Both the position numbers and the translations under genes were made by a program. A model generated the notes under the pieces. That model did no database searches. It saw only the letters and a program-made list of their open reading frames with translations, and was not told where the DNA came from. 64,000 bases of DNA, from NCBI RefSeq assembly GCF_025465935.1, contig NZ_JANLNV010000059.1, forward strand, positions 186,001 to 250,000, written 5' to 3'. This document shows positions 55,870-64,000 of the stretch, piece by piece (positions within the stretch are counted from its first letter, which is position 1; each line of letters begins with the position of its first letter). The stretch is from Pseudomonas sp. 7P_10.2_Bac1 (GTDB lineage Bacteria; Pseudomonadota; Gammaproteobacteria; Pseudomonadales; Pseudomonadaceae).

Positions 55870-57192
55870 ATGCCTTTAAGTTCTTCACATCGTTGGCCAA
55901 TGCGCCAACTGATAGCTGTATCCAGCGTCATCTTGCTAGTCGCCTGCGCAGAGAAACCTACCGCAGCCGATGCTCAGCCCCTGCCTGCCGCACCAACAGC
56001 GCCTGCCGCACCGGTGGTGATCAGCACCGCTGCCAGCACAGACATGCCCGATATCCAGCCCGCCCAGAGCTTCAGCGAATGGCTGGCCAATTTCCGCATC
56101 CAGGCACTGAATGCCGGGATCTCTCCAACGGTTTTCGATAACGCGTTCAACGGCATCACCCCCGACATGAGCGTGATCAAGGCCGACCGCAGCCAGCCTG
56201 AATTCAGCCGCCCGGTCTGGGAATACCTGGACGGCGCCCTGTCGCCTTTGCGTGTGCGCAACGGTCAGCGCCTGCTGGAGCAAAATGCGGAGCTGCTGAC
56301 CCGCATCGAACAGCGTTACGGCGTCGATCGCCGGGCGCTGGTGTCGGTCTGGGGAATGGAAAGCAACTTCGGGACCTTCCAGGGCAACAAATCAGTGATT
56401 CGCTCGCTGGCCACCCTCGCCTACGAAGGTCGCCGTCCAGACTTCGCGCAAAGCCAACTGATCGCTGCACTGAAGATCATTCAGGAAGGCGATGTGACCC
56501 CCGACAAGATGCTCGGCTCCTGGGCAGGCGCCATGGGCCAAACCCAGTTCATCCCGACCACCTATGAAACCCACGCCGTGGATTTCGATGGCGACGGCCG
56601 TCGTGACATCTGGAACAGTTCAGCCGACGCCCTGGCTTCGACTGCCCACTACCTGCAAAGCTCTGGCTGGAAACAAGGTCAGCCGTGGGGCTTCGAGGTG
56701 CAATTGCCTGCCGGATTCGATTACGCACTGGCTGATGGCGCGGTGCGTAAAAGTGTCAATGAGTGGCGCAAGCTGGGGGTCACACTGCCGGCAGGTACCC
56801 AGGTGCCTGCGGGCTCCGAAGAGCTGAGCGCGACCTTGTTGCTGCCGGCGGGTTACCGCGGCCCGGCGTTCCTGGTACTGGACAACTTCCGCGCCATTCT
56901 GCGCTACAACAACTCGTCGTCGTATGCGCTGGCGGTCGGCTTACTGTCCCAGCGTTTCAATGGAGGCGGAGTTATTTTGGGCGAATGGCCAAAAGACGAC
57001 CTGCCGTTGAGCCGCACCGAGCGCATCGAACTGCAGACCCTGCTGTCGCAGCGTAATTACGATGCGGGCAACCCGGACGGCATCATTGGCGCCAACACCC
57101 GCAAAGCGATCCGCAGCGCGCAGCAAGCGTTTGGATGGCCTGCTGACGGTTACCCTACGCATAGACTGCTTGAGCGTTTGCGCAGCCAATAA
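55870..57192 (+). CDS. Lytic murein transglycosylase with C-terminal peptidoglycan-binding domain
   Basis: A 440-residue lipoprotein: signal peptide and lipobox LLVAC (C26), a Pro/Ala linker to about 65, then an MltB/SLT_2-type domain with catalytic E164 (VWGMESNFG) and [14 protein letters not shown]. It ends in a PG_binding_1 domain (about 385-440; [21 protein letters not shown]). It cleaves glycan strands, forming 1,6-anhydro ends. Starts at 55870 or 55900 are both possible; I take the former. It is a paralogue-like partner of mltB near the right edge. Confidence 0.9.
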   Translation: MPLSSSHRWPMRQLIAVSSVILLVACAEKPTAADAQPLPAAPTAPAAPVVISTAASTDMPDIQPAQSFSEWLANFRIQALNAGISPTVFDNAFNGITPDMSVIKADRSQPEFSRPVWEYLDGALSPLRVRNGQRLLEQNAELLTRIEQRYGVDRRALVSVWGMESNFGTFQGNKSVIRSLATLAYEGRRPDFAQSQLIAALKIIQEGDVTPDKMLGSWAGAMGQTQFIPTTYETHAVDFDGDGRRDIWNSSADALASTAHYLQSSGWKQGQPWGFEVQLPAGFDYALADGAVRKSVNEWRKLGVTLPAGTQVPAGSEELSATLLLPAGYRGPAFLVLDNFRAILRYNNSSSYALAVGLLSQRFNGGGVILGEWPKDDLPLSRTERIELQTLLSQRNYDAGNPDGIIGANTRKAIRSAQQAFGWPADGYPTHRLLERLRSQ

Positions 57193-57203
57193 CCCATTAA
57201 TTT

Positions 57204-57265
57204 TGTAGGAGCTTGCCTCGCGATCTTTAAAGATCAAAAATCGCGAGGCAAGCTCGCTCCTACAG
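57204..57265. repeat. REP element (family 2), copy 5
   Basis: TGTAGGAGCTTGCCTCGCGA, an AAAGATC-type loop, then the complementary arm ending CTCGCTCCTACAG. It lies between the convergent transglycosylase and LD-carboxypeptidase genes and can terminate both. Confidence 0.92.
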
Positions 57266-57267
57266 GG

Positions 57268-58221
57268 TCAGACTTGAGCCGTTACCACGGCCTGTTCAAG
57301 CACGAGCTGCTGCTTGTCAGCATCCAGACGCACCTGCGCGCCTATCGGCAAGGTGATGTTCGGGTCGCAATGGCCACTGCGCCAACCGGCCAGCACCGGA
57401 ATGTTCAGCGGCCCCAGTTCTTGCTTGAGCAACTGTTCCAGCCGCTGGGTATCTACCCCGGCAAAATCCCCCACCAAGACCCCGCGTATGTGGCGCAACT
57501 TGCCCGCCAGGCGCAAATGGGTGAGCAAACGGTCGACCCGGTATAACGGCTCGTTCACGTCTTCGATCAACAGGATGATGCCCTGGTCATCCAGCTCAAA
57601 CGCCGTGCCAAGGGTGGCGCAGATCATCGATAGATTGCCGCCCAGCAAGCGGCCACTGGCGCTGCCAGGCGCAACGGTGGTCAAGGGATAAGCCGCAGGA
57701 TGCTCAAGCAACGCGGGCTGTTGCCCGCTGAGCATGCGAAACAGGGAGGATTCGGTCGGCGGCTGTTTATTGCCCAGCAGGTCCGCGTTGAGCATGGCCC
57801 CGTGGAAGGTCACAAAGCCCGCGTAACGGGTAATTGCCAAGTGCAGCGCGGTAATGTCGCTGTAACCGATAAATGGCTTGGGATGGCTGCGCAGCAGCTC
57901 AAAATCGATGCCGTCCAATAAACGCGGGGTGCCGTAACCACCACGGGTGCACAAGATCGCATCCACGCCATCATCAGCAAACGCATCGTGCAGGTCGCGT
58001 AAACGCACGGCATCTGAACCTGCCAGATAACCGTCTCTCTCCCAAACGCCTGGAAACACCTTGAGCTGATAGCCGCGGGCGTCCATCCATTGGGTAGCGC
58101 TTTGCAGATCGAGTTCTGAGGGGCCAGCCGGGGCGATCAGGCCGATCACCCCACCAGCAGGCAGCGCGGGCACCGCGCTGTGAACATTGAATGACACAGA
58201 CGCGGTGAGCCGGCTATTCAT
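57268..58221 (-). CDS. ldcA: LD-carboxypeptidase (S66 family)
   Basis: A 317-residue cytoplasmic serine peptidase removing the terminal D-Ala from murein tetrapeptides during recycling. The nucleophile is S121 in FIGYSDITALH, with LLIEDVNEPLYRVDR (Glu) and GHCDPNITLPIG (His) completing the triad. The start at 58221 gives MNSRLTASVSF; a slightly shorter start is possible. It lies next to lipA in the same direction. Confidence 0.9.
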   Translation of the reverse strand: MNSRLTASVSFNVHSAVPALPAGGVIGLIAPAGPSELDLQSATQWMDARGYQLKVFPGVWERDGYLAGSDAVRLRDLHDAFADDGVDAILCTRGGYGTPRLLDGIDFELLRSHPKPFIGYSDITALHLAITRYAGFVTFHGAMLNADLLGNKQPPTESSLFRMLSGQQPALLEHPAAYPLTTVAPGSASGRLLGGNLSMICATLGTAFELDDQGIILLIEDVNEPLYRVDRLLTHLRLAGKLRHIRGVLVGDFAGVDTQRLEQLLKQELGPLNIPVLAGWRSGHCDPNITLPIGAQVRLDADKQQLVLEQAVVTAQV

Positions 58222-58225
58222 GGTT

Positions 58226-59266
58226 TCAGGAGCCTACGAGGATGTCTTTAACCAGTTTGGCTTGCTCGTCAGCGTGGTACGAAGAACGCACCAGCGGGCC
58301 CGAAGCAACGTTTTTGAAGCCCATTTTGTAACCTTCTTCGGCGAACCAGGCGAAGGTGTCCGGGTGGACAAAACGCTGCACCGGCAGGTGACTGCGCGAC
58401 GGTTGCAGGTACTGGCCCAAGGTCAGCATGTCGATGTCGTGTTCGCGCATGCGCTGCATCACTTCAATGACTTCGTCGTCAGTCTCGCCCAGGCCCAGCA
58501 TCAAGCCAGACTTGGTGGGTACGTGCGGCATCATTTGCTTGAAGCGTTGCAGCAGGGTCAGCGACCACTGGTAGTCAGAACCCGGACGCGCAGCCTTGTA
58601 CAGGCGCGGCACGGTTTCGAGGTTGTGGTTGAACACATCCGGTGGCTCGGCTGCAGTGATTTCCAGCGCGATGTCCATGCGGCCACGGTAGTCCGGAACC
58701 AGCGTCTCCAGCACGACGTTCGGCGAAAGACGACGGATTTCACGGATGCAGTCGGCAAAGTGCTGGGCACCGCCGTCACGCAGGTCGTCACGGTCTACCG
58801 AGGTGATCACTACGTATTTCAAGCGCAGGTCGGCGATGGCCACTGCGAGGTTTTCCGGCTCGTTGACGTCCAGTGGTTTTGGACGACCGTGGCCGACATC
58901 ACAGAACGGGCAACGACGGGTGCAGATGTCACCCATGATCATGAACGTCGCCGTACCGCCCGAGAAACACTCGCCCAGGTTCGGGCAAGATGCTTCTTCA
59001 CACACACTGTGCAGCTTGTGTTTACGCAGCAAGGCCTTGATGCGGTCGACTTCCGGCGACACCGGAATGCGCACGCGGATCCAGTCCGGCTTCTTCGGCA
59101 GTTCGGTGGTCGGAATGATTTTTACCGGGATACGCGCAACCTTTTCGGCACCGCGCAATTTAACGCCAGTCTCAACCTTGGAACGGGCCTCTTGCGCACG
59201 GGCCACACGTTCTGAGATATCCAGCGTCGGGATCAGGGTTTGAACAGCGTCTTGCGCAGTAGTCAT
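58226..59266 (-). CDS. lipA: Lipoyl synthase LipA
   Basis: A 346-residue radical-SAM enzyme inserting two sulfurs into octanoylated proteins. The auxiliary cluster cysteines are in [16 protein letters not shown] (C-x4-C-x5-C), and the radical-SAM cluster in [13 protein letters not shown] (CxxxCxxC). The C-terminal [14 protein letters not shown] and [11 protein letters not shown] follow. It is next to lipB on the same strand, as usual in Pseudomonas. Confidence 0.97.
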   Translation of the reverse strand: MTTAQDAVQTLIPTLDISERVARAQEARSKVETGVKLRGAEKVARIPVKIIPTTELPKKPDWIRVRIPVSPEVDRIKALLRKHKLHSVCEEASCPNLGECFSGGTATFMIMGDICTRRCPFCDVGHGRPKPLDVNEPENLAVAIADLRLKYVVITSVDRDDLRDGGAQHFADCIREIRRLSPNVVLETLVPDYRGRMDIALEITAAEPPDVFNHNLETVPRLYKAARPGSDYQWSLTLLQRFKQMMPHVPTKSGLMLGLGETDDEVIEVMQRMREHDIDMLTLGQYLQPSRSHLPVQRFVHPDTFAWFAEEGYKMGFKNVASGPLVRSSYHADEQAKLVKDILVGS

Positions 59267-59267
59267 A

Positions 59268-59921
59268 TCAGTCGATTCCGCCCGTTAGGGTCGTCTGCTC
59301 AGCATAGTCGAGGTGTTTGACGAGCTGCGCACGCAGCTGGACACCTACCTCGGCAAATTCAATCGGCCCTGCATGGTCACGCAACTGGGTCATTGCCAGC
59401 CCCGCATAACCACAGGGGTTAATCCGTCGAAACGGTTCCAGGTCCATGTCCACATTCAGGGCCAGACCGTGGAAAGAGCAACCATTGCGAATGCGCAGGC
59501 CCAGGGATGCGATTTTCGCACCGTCGACATACACACCCGGGGCGTCAGCCTTGGCCGCTGCGGTGATGCCATACGTGGCCAGCAGATCGATCAGGCACTG
59601 CTCCATCCGGCTCACCAGTTCGCGTACGCCAAAGCCCAGACGGCGCACGTCGAGCAACAGGTAAGCGACCAGTTGGCCCGGGCCGTGATACGTCACTTGC
59701 CCGCCGCGGTCCGATTTGACCACCGGGATATCACCCGGCAACAACAGATGCTCGGCCTTGCCCGCCTGACCTTGGGTAAACACCGGCGGATGCTGCACCA
59801 GCCAGACTTCGTCTTGCGTGTCTGGTTTATGTCTGCGCTCGTCGGTGAAACGCTGCATCGCCAGCCAGGTGCGCTCGTAATCAAGCTGGCCCAGCTCGCG
59901 AATACCCAAGATCTGCGACAT
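59268..59921 (-). CDS. lipB: Octanoyltransferase LipB
   Basis: A 217-residue enzyme transferring octanoate from acyl carrier protein to lipoyl domains. [20 protein letters not shown] is the family signature; the catalytic Lys and Cys are in DGAKIASLG and NPCGYAG. The ATG at 59921 overlaps the stop of the upstream ybeD-like gene by 1 nt (TGATG); a GTG at 59924 is one codon earlier. Confidence 0.96.
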   Translation of the reverse strand: MSQILGIRELGQLDYERTWLAMQRFTDERRHKPDTQDEVWLVQHPPVFTQGQAGKAEHLLLPGDIPVVKSDRGGQVTYHGPGQLVAYLLLDVRRLGFGVRELVSRMEQCLIDLLATYGITAAAKADAPGVYVDGAKIASLGLRIRNGCSFHGLALNVDMDLEPFRRINPCGYAGLAMTQLRDHAGPIEFAEVGVQLRAQLVKHLDYAEQTTLTGGID

Positions 59922-60196
59922 CACAGCACCATGTGCACGAAGCCCGTGGCTCGCAACTCGCTGTTGATGTTGTACAGCTGGTCCTGATCGGTCGCAACGA
60001 TGTGCAACTGGATCGTGGTGTACTTGCCGTTGGTGCTTTGACGCTCGTCGACACGCTCATCATTGATCGTCGCGTGCTTTTTGACGATTGCCAGGATCTT
60101 GTCCTTGTTGCCAACACCCGTGTCACTGATCACCTTAACCGGATAATCAGTTTGAGGAAATTCGATCTTTGGCGCCTTTACTTCGGTATCGGTCAT
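59921..60196 (-). CDS. ybeD: DUF493/YbeD-family protein
   Basis: A 91-residue small protein of the DUF493 family ([20 protein letters not shown] and [16 protein letters not shown]), with an ACT-like ferredoxin fold. It is encoded between dacA and lipB in many gammaproteobacteria, as here, and is proposed to be regulatory. Its stop overlaps the lipB start. Confidence 0.92.
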   Translation of the reverse strand: MTDTEVKAPKIEFPQTDYPVKVISDTGVGNKDKILAIVKKHATINDERVDERQSTNGKYTTIQLHIVATDQDQLYNINSELRATGFVHMVL

Positions 60197-60231
60197 GGCG
60201 TATTGGCCTCGTAAGCCCGGAACTACAGAAT

Positions 60232-60258
60232 GACCCCGGGCTCGATAAGCCCAGGGTC
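60232..60258 (-). terminator. Hairpin between dacA and ybeD
   Basis: GACCCCGGGCT and AGCCCAGGGTC pair along 11 bp with one wobble around a 5-nt loop, 18 bp after the dacA stop. There is no T-run on the minus strand, so it may attenuate or protect the mRNA. Confidence 0.45.
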
Positions 60259-60276
60259 ACGCAGGGGGGGGTGCAA

Positions 60277-61434
60277 TCAGTTGAACAAGCCGTAGAAGAA
60301 TAGACGGATGCTATCCCACACGCGGCGGAAAATACCACCTTCCTCGACCGGCTCAAGGGCGATCAGGTCGGCGCTGTGGATAACTTTGTCGTCCAGTTTG
60401 ACTTCAACCTTGCCGATCACATCGCCTTTGGCGATAGGGGCCATCAACTGCGGGTTCATGGTCATGCTCGCAGCCAGCTTTTTCAATTGGCCTTTTGGCA
60501 GGGTCAGGCTCAGGTCATCGGCCAGACCGGCTTTAACCTGGTGCGTGGTGCCTTTCCAGACCGGAGCCTGAGCCAGCTCGGTGCCCTTCTGGTAGAAGGT
60601 CTGGGTTTCGAAGAAACGGAAGCCGTAAGTCAGCAGTTTCTGGGTTTCTGCCGCACGTGCCGCTTCGCTGTTGGTGCCAAACACCACGGCGATCAGACGC
60701 ATGCCGTCACGTACTGCCGAAGACACCATGCAGTAGCCTGCTTCGTCGGTGTGACCGGTTTTCAGACCATCAACGGTCTTGTCACGCCACAGCAACAAGT
60801 TACGGTTAGGCTGCTTGATACCGTTCCAGAAGAACTCTTTCTGCGAGTAGATCGCGTAGTGAGTCGGGTCTTCGTGAATGATGGCACGGGCCAGCAACGA
60901 CATGTCGTGAGCCGACGAGTAGTGATCCGGGTTCGGCAGACCTGTCGGGTTCATGAAGTGGCTGTTGGACATGCCCAGGTCGCCAGCGGTTTTGTTCATC
61001 ATGTCAGCGAAAGCGTCTTCGCTGCCGGCGATGTGCTCGGACAGCGCAACGCTGGCGTCGTTACCCGACTGGATAATGATGCCGTGCAGCAGGTCGCTCA
61101 CCGACACCTGGCTGCCTACCTTGATGAACATCCGCGAACCGCCGGTACGCCAGGCGTTTTCGCTGACGGTCACCGGGTCGTTCTCGCCGATCTGGCCGCG
61201 ACGGATTTCCAGGGTCGCGATGTAAGCGGTCATCAGCTTGGTCAGGCTGGCTGGAGGCAGACGCTGGTCACCATTGTTCTCAACCAGCACGTTACCGCTG
61301 TTGGCATCCATCAGAACGTAGGATTTGGCGGCCAGCTGTGGCGGCGACGGCATCATCTCGGCTGCCCAGGCGGCAGGAGTGATGATCAGCGGTACAAGCA
61401 GGCACAGGCGTTTGGCAAAGGTGGTGATGTTCAT
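60277..61434 (-). CDS. dacA: D-Ala-D-Ala carboxypeptidase (PBP5/6 type)
   Basis: A 385-residue low-molecular-weight penicillin-binding protein trimming pentapeptides. Signal peptide at 1-25; SxxK in ASLTKLM (S63, K66); SxN in QSGNDAS; KTG in LKTGHTDEAG. The C-terminal domain ends with an amphipathic membrane anchor (IFRRVWDSIRLFFYGLF). An 11-residue hairpin region precedes it. It belongs to the mltB-rlpA-dacA group for side-wall growth. Confidence 0.96.
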   Translation of the reverse strand: MNITTFAKRLCLLVPLIITPAAWAAEMMPSPPQLAAKSYVLMDANSGNVLVENNGDQRLPPASLTKLMTAYIATLEIRRGQIGENDPVTVSENAWRTGGSRMFIKVGSQVSVSDLLHGIIIQSGNDASVALSEHIAGSEDAFADMMNKTAGDLGMSNSHFMNPTGLPNPDHYSSAHDMSLLARAIIHEDPTHYAIYSQKEFFWNGIKQPNRNLLLWRDKTVDGLKTGHTDEAGYCMVSSAVRDGMRLIAVVFGTNSEAARAAETQKLLTYGFRFFETQTFYQKGTELAQAPVWKGTTHQVKAGLADDLSLTLPKGQLKKLAASMTMNPQLMAPIAKGDVIGKVEVKLDDKVIHSADLIALEPVEEGGIFRRVWDSIRLFFYGLFN

Positions 61435-61486
61435 CCGTCTCTCGAGTTTGCTAATGGAAACTTACCCTCGCGGGCAAAACTTTTTT

Positions 61487-61508
61487 GACAGCCGTTTGAT
61501 GGGCTGTC
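61487..61508. terminator. Weak hairpin between rlpA and dacA
   Basis: GACAGCC / GGCTGTC around an 8-nt loop. On the minus strand it is followed by an A-rich rather than T-rich run, so it is not a standard terminator for rlpA. Confidence 0.25.
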
Positions 61509-61520
61509 GCGTGTTCAGTG

Positions 61521-62510
61521 TTACTGATCGGTCACAACGCTTGGCTGGCCCAGATTGGCCAGACGCACGCTGTTTTGCGTTTGTTGCACCTCACCTGCCG
61601 AGGCAATCGGCCCCATGCGCACGCGGTGAAGGGTTTGCTGATTGCGCACAATCGAGCTGATAAACACTGGGGCGCTGACCATGCCACTGAGTTTGGATCG
61701 AAGCAACTCGGCCGCATCAGGGTTGGCGAATGCACCCACTTGCAAATAGGTGCCCTGGCCCTTGTGCGCAACTGGAGGCGGAATGACATCAGACGCGTGC
61801 TGCTGGGGCGGCGGCGTCCATTGTTCAACCTTGGCCGTTGAAACCGTCGGGGCGGCTGCAGCTTGCGCCACTTGGGGCTCATTGAGCATTAAAGGTGCCG
61901 GACGGCCACGCGCTGCCCACCAGGCTTGCGGGTCAATCCCTTCAACCTTCACATGTGCAGTACCGGTTTCGGCATAGCCCAGCTTCTTGGCTGCAGCGTA
62001 AGACAAGTCAATGATGCGGTCCGAATAGAACGGGCCGCGGTCGTTGACCCGCAAAACTACGGTCCGACCGTTGTCCAGGTTGGTCACTTTGACGTAGCTG
62101 GGCAGCGGCAGGGTCTTGTGCGCGGCGCTCATGCCATACAGGTCATACACTTCGCCATTGGCGGTGTTTTGCCCGTGGAATTTGGTGCCGTACCAGGACG
62201 CCGTCCCCGACGCCACGTAGTTCTTGGACTCCTGGATCGGGAAATAGGTCTTGCCCAGCACGGTATACGGGTTGGCCTTGTACGGGCCGGTGTGCAGGGT
62301 CGGAGTCGCATCCGGGATACGCGACACGTCGACATCCCACCAGGGCGCGCCGTCTTTGTGCGCACGGTTGATGTCCAGGCCGGGCTTGGCACTGATGGTG
62401 CCCGCCGTTTGCGGGGCGCTGGTGCGGCTGCTCGAGCAGCTCACCATCAGCAGCGCGACAGCCGTGCAGGCCGCGATTTTCAGAGGTGTGCGGATCGCTA
62501 AAAACGGCAT
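61521..62510 (-). CDS. rlpA: Septal-ring lytic transglycosylase RlpA
   Basis: A 329-residue outer-membrane lipoprotein cleaving stem-peptide-free glycan. Lipobox MVSC near residue 24; the double-psi beta-barrel domain at about 95-195 (ASWYGTKFHGQNTANGEVYD; RVNDRGPFYSDRIIDLS); C-terminal SPOR domain (about 250-329; GTYLQVGAFANPDAAELLR) targeting denuded peptidoglycan at division sites. Its start overlaps the mltB stop (TAATG). Confidence 0.94.
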   Translation of the reverse strand: MPFLAIRTPLKIAACTAVALLMVSCSSSRTSAPQTAGTISAKPGLDINRAHKDGAPWWDVDVSRIPDATPTLHTGPYKANPYTVLGKTYFPIQESKNYVASGTASWYGTKFHGQNTANGEVYDLYGMSAAHKTLPLPSYVKVTNLDNGRTVVLRVNDRGPFYSDRIIDLSYAAAKKLGYAETGTAHVKVEGIDPQAWWAARGRPAPLMLNEPQVAQAAAAPTVSTAKVEQWTPPPQQHASDVIPPPVAHKGQGTYLQVGAFANPDAAELLRSKLSGMVSAPVFISSIVRNQQTLHRVRMGPIASAGEVQQTQNSVRLANLGQPSVVTDQ

Positions 62511-63520
62511 TACTTGTTGCCCCGAGCTTGAACCAGCAGGTCGGACAGTTGGTGCACTGCCATGGCATACATCACGCTACGGTTGTAACGCGTGATTGCA
62601 TAAAAATTCTTCAGGCCCATCCAGTATTCAGGGCCATTTTCGCCTTCGAGACGAAACGCCGTGACCGGCATGTCGTCGCGCAGCGCATCATGACTCGACC
62701 AGCCCAGCGCTCGCAACTCCCCAACCGTTTTGACCGGCTCAATACCTTGCGTCAAGCCTTCATCCACCCGATCGCCCTGCACGTCGGCACGCGCCACCAC
62801 CGGTTCGCCGGCCACCCAGCCATGACGCTTGAAGTAGCTGGCAACACTGCCAATGGCGTCGTCCGGATTGCTCCAGATATTGATGTGGCCATCATTGTCG
62901 AAGTCCACCGCATAAGCGCGAAAGCTGCTCGGCATGAACTGCGGCAAGCCCATCGCCCCGGCGTATGAGCCTTTTAGGCTCAGCGGGTCGACTTGCTCTT
63001 CACGGGCCAGCAACAGGAACTCGCGCAACTCCTTGCGGAAAAACTCGGCGCGCGGCGGGTAATCGAAACCCAGAGTCGAGAGCGCATCAATGACCCGGTA
63101 GTTGCCGGTATTGCGCCCGTAAAAGGTTTCGACGCCGATGATCGACACAATTACCTGGGCCGGTACGCCGTATTCCTTCTCGGCGCGTGCCAGTACCGCT
63201 TCGTGTTCACGCCAGAAGTCGACACCGCGGGCCACGCGGGCATCGGTGAGGAACATCGGGCGGTATTCCTTCCACTGCTTGACGCGCTCGGCCGGGCGCG
63301 AAATGGCATCCAGAATGCTCTGCTTGCGCTCGGCCTCACGAAAAACATCCATCAGCTGTTCGCCGGCAAACCCGTAGTCACGGGTCATCTCACCGACGAA
63401 TTCAGCTACTTGGGGCGAGCCATCGTAGTCGCCGGCCACCGCGCTTTGCGCTGCCCCGAACAGGCCCAAAAAGCCCATCCACGACGCGTATCGAGCGGCC
63501 CAGCCACGCATTGCTTGCAT
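62510..63520 (-). CDS. mltB: Lytic murein transglycosylase B
   Basis: A 336-residue MltB. A signal sequence is at about 5-29 (WMGFLGLFGAAQSAVAG); E131 is catalytic (SIIGVETFYGRNTG) and GSYAGAMGLPQFMPSSF is the next family motif. There is no lipobox Cys, so this is a soluble-type MltB. I choose the ATG at 63520 with an AAGG site; the ATG at 63511 is an alternative. It sits between rodA and rlpA, translationally coupled to rlpA. Confidence 0.93.
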   Translation of the reverse strand: MQAMRGWAARYASWMGFLGLFGAAQSAVAGDYDGSPQVAEFVGEMTRDYGFAGEQLMDVFREAERKQSILDAISRPAERVKQWKEYRPMFLTDARVARGVDFWREHEAVLARAEKEYGVPAQVIVSIIGVETFYGRNTGNYRVIDALSTLGFDYPPRAEFFRKELREFLLLAREEQVDPLSLKGSYAGAMGLPQFMPSSFRAYAVDFDNDGHINIWSNPDDAIGSVASYFKRHGWVAGEPVVARADVQGDRVDEGLTQGIEPVKTVGELRALGWSSHDALRDDMPVTAFRLEGENGPEYWMGLKNFYAITRYNRSVMYAMAVHQLSDLLVQARGNK

Positions 63521-63537
63521 TGAATTCTTCACCTTAA

Positions 63538-64000
63538 TCAAACTTGTGCAATCCACTTTCGATGCGTGTGAATTGACATCAAAACCCCAAACGCTGACAG
63601 CAGCGTCACGAGCGAAGTTCCGCCGTAACTAATAAACGGCAATGGCACGCCCACCACCGGCAACAGCCCACTGACCATACCGATGTTGACGAAAACATAA
63701 ACAAAAAAGGTCATGGTCAAACTGCCCGCCAGCAATTTGCCGAACAGGGTTTGCGCCTGGGCGGTAATCACCAGGCCGCGACCAATCAACAACAGGTAGA
63801 TCAACAACAGCGCACAAATGCCCACCAGGCCGAATTCTTCGCCCATCACCGCGATAATGAAGTCAGTGTGGCTTTCGGGCAGAAAGTCCAGGTGCGACTG
63901 GGTGCCCAGCAGCCAACCCTTGCCGAATACGCCGCCCGAACCGATGGCCGCCTTGGACTGGATAATGTTCCAGCCGGTGCCCAGCGGGTCGCTCTCCGGA
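63538..64000 (-). CDS. rodA: Rod-shape protein RodA (partial)
   Basis: SEDS-family peptidoglycan glycosyltransferase; about 154 C-terminal codons are present, the rest lies beyond the window. [36 protein letters not shown] and [18 protein letters not shown] are characteristic. It polymerises glycan with PBP2 during elongation. It is followed by mltB after 17 bp. Confidence 0.96.
   Translation of the reverse strand, partial: PESDPLGTGWNIIQSKAAIGSGGVFGKGWLLGTQSHLDFLPESHTDFIIAVMGEEFGLVGICALLLIYLLLIGRGLVITAQAQTLFGKLLAGSLTMTFFVYVFVNIGMVSGLLPVVGVPLPFISYGGTSLVTLLSAFGVLMSIHTHRKWIAQV

Overview
The window is a stretch of a Pseudomonas chromosome, most likely of the P. fluorescens lineage. The evidence is gene content and order (lnt-corC-ybeY-phoH-miaB; rodA-mltB-rlpA-dacA-ybeD-lipB-lipA), high GC in third codon positions, OprD and AidB-like families, and two Pseudomonas-type REP repeat families. 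No integrase, transposase, tRNA, CRISPR array or phage gene was seen.

Layout. 1-6.7 kb: housekeeping and conserved-unknown genes (partial RhlE helicase, EamA exporter, DEDDh exonuclease, NYN nuclease, DUF2076, YciC-like membrane protein, endonuclease/exonuclease/phosphatase protein), with a 0.9 kb tandem REP array at 1.8-2.7 kb. 6.8-27.3 kb: a large catabolic region in two operons. Operon A (7.5-16.8 kb) follows a RutR-like TetR gene. It encodes a PDR/VanB-type flavin/2Fe-2S reductase, a cytosine-deaminase-like amidohydrolase, an NMT1/THI5-type ABC importer, a PCMH-type FAD oxidoreductase, a CocE-type serine hydrolase and a signature amidase. A good sigma-54 promoter candidate lies just before the reductase. 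Operon B (18.8-24.4 kb), divergent from a LysR gene, encodes a cupin, an isochorismatase-fold amidohydrolase, an HpxZ/AtzH homologue, a creatininase-family hydrolase, an OprD porin and an HpxW-like Ntn hydrolase; a convergent MFS transporter and a second LysR gene follow. I read this as a nitrogen-scavenging pathway for an imported, ring-containing or ureido/amide compound, possibly pyrimidine-like, ending in an oxamate-like amide. The substrate is not known from sequence.

27.3-40 kb: HrpB helicase, a lipoprotein, a CDF metal exporter, a Pro/Arg-rich secreted protein, an Lrp/AsnC regulator, DUF2788, RluE, AMP nucleosidase, an AidB-like acyl-CoA dehydrogenase and a 7TMR-DISM sensor kinase with a degenerate receiver. 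40-50.5 kb: thiD-thiE-hemL, a Sel1 protein, DUF1820, miaB-phoH-ybeY-corC-lnt and a YdcF-like protein. 51-64 kb: leuS-lptE-holA, arfA with an internal terminator, a lipoprotein lytic transglycosylase, an LD-carboxypeptidase, and the minus-strand lipoate / cell-elongation run (lipA, lipB, ybeD, dacA, rlpA, mltB, rodA partial).

The most interesting material is the 6.8-27 kb catabolic region (pairing HpxW and HpxZ types without HpxX/AtzG, and a reductase without an oxygenase), the composite REP arrays, and the terminator inside arfA. All assignments come from reading the sequence; no database search was run.
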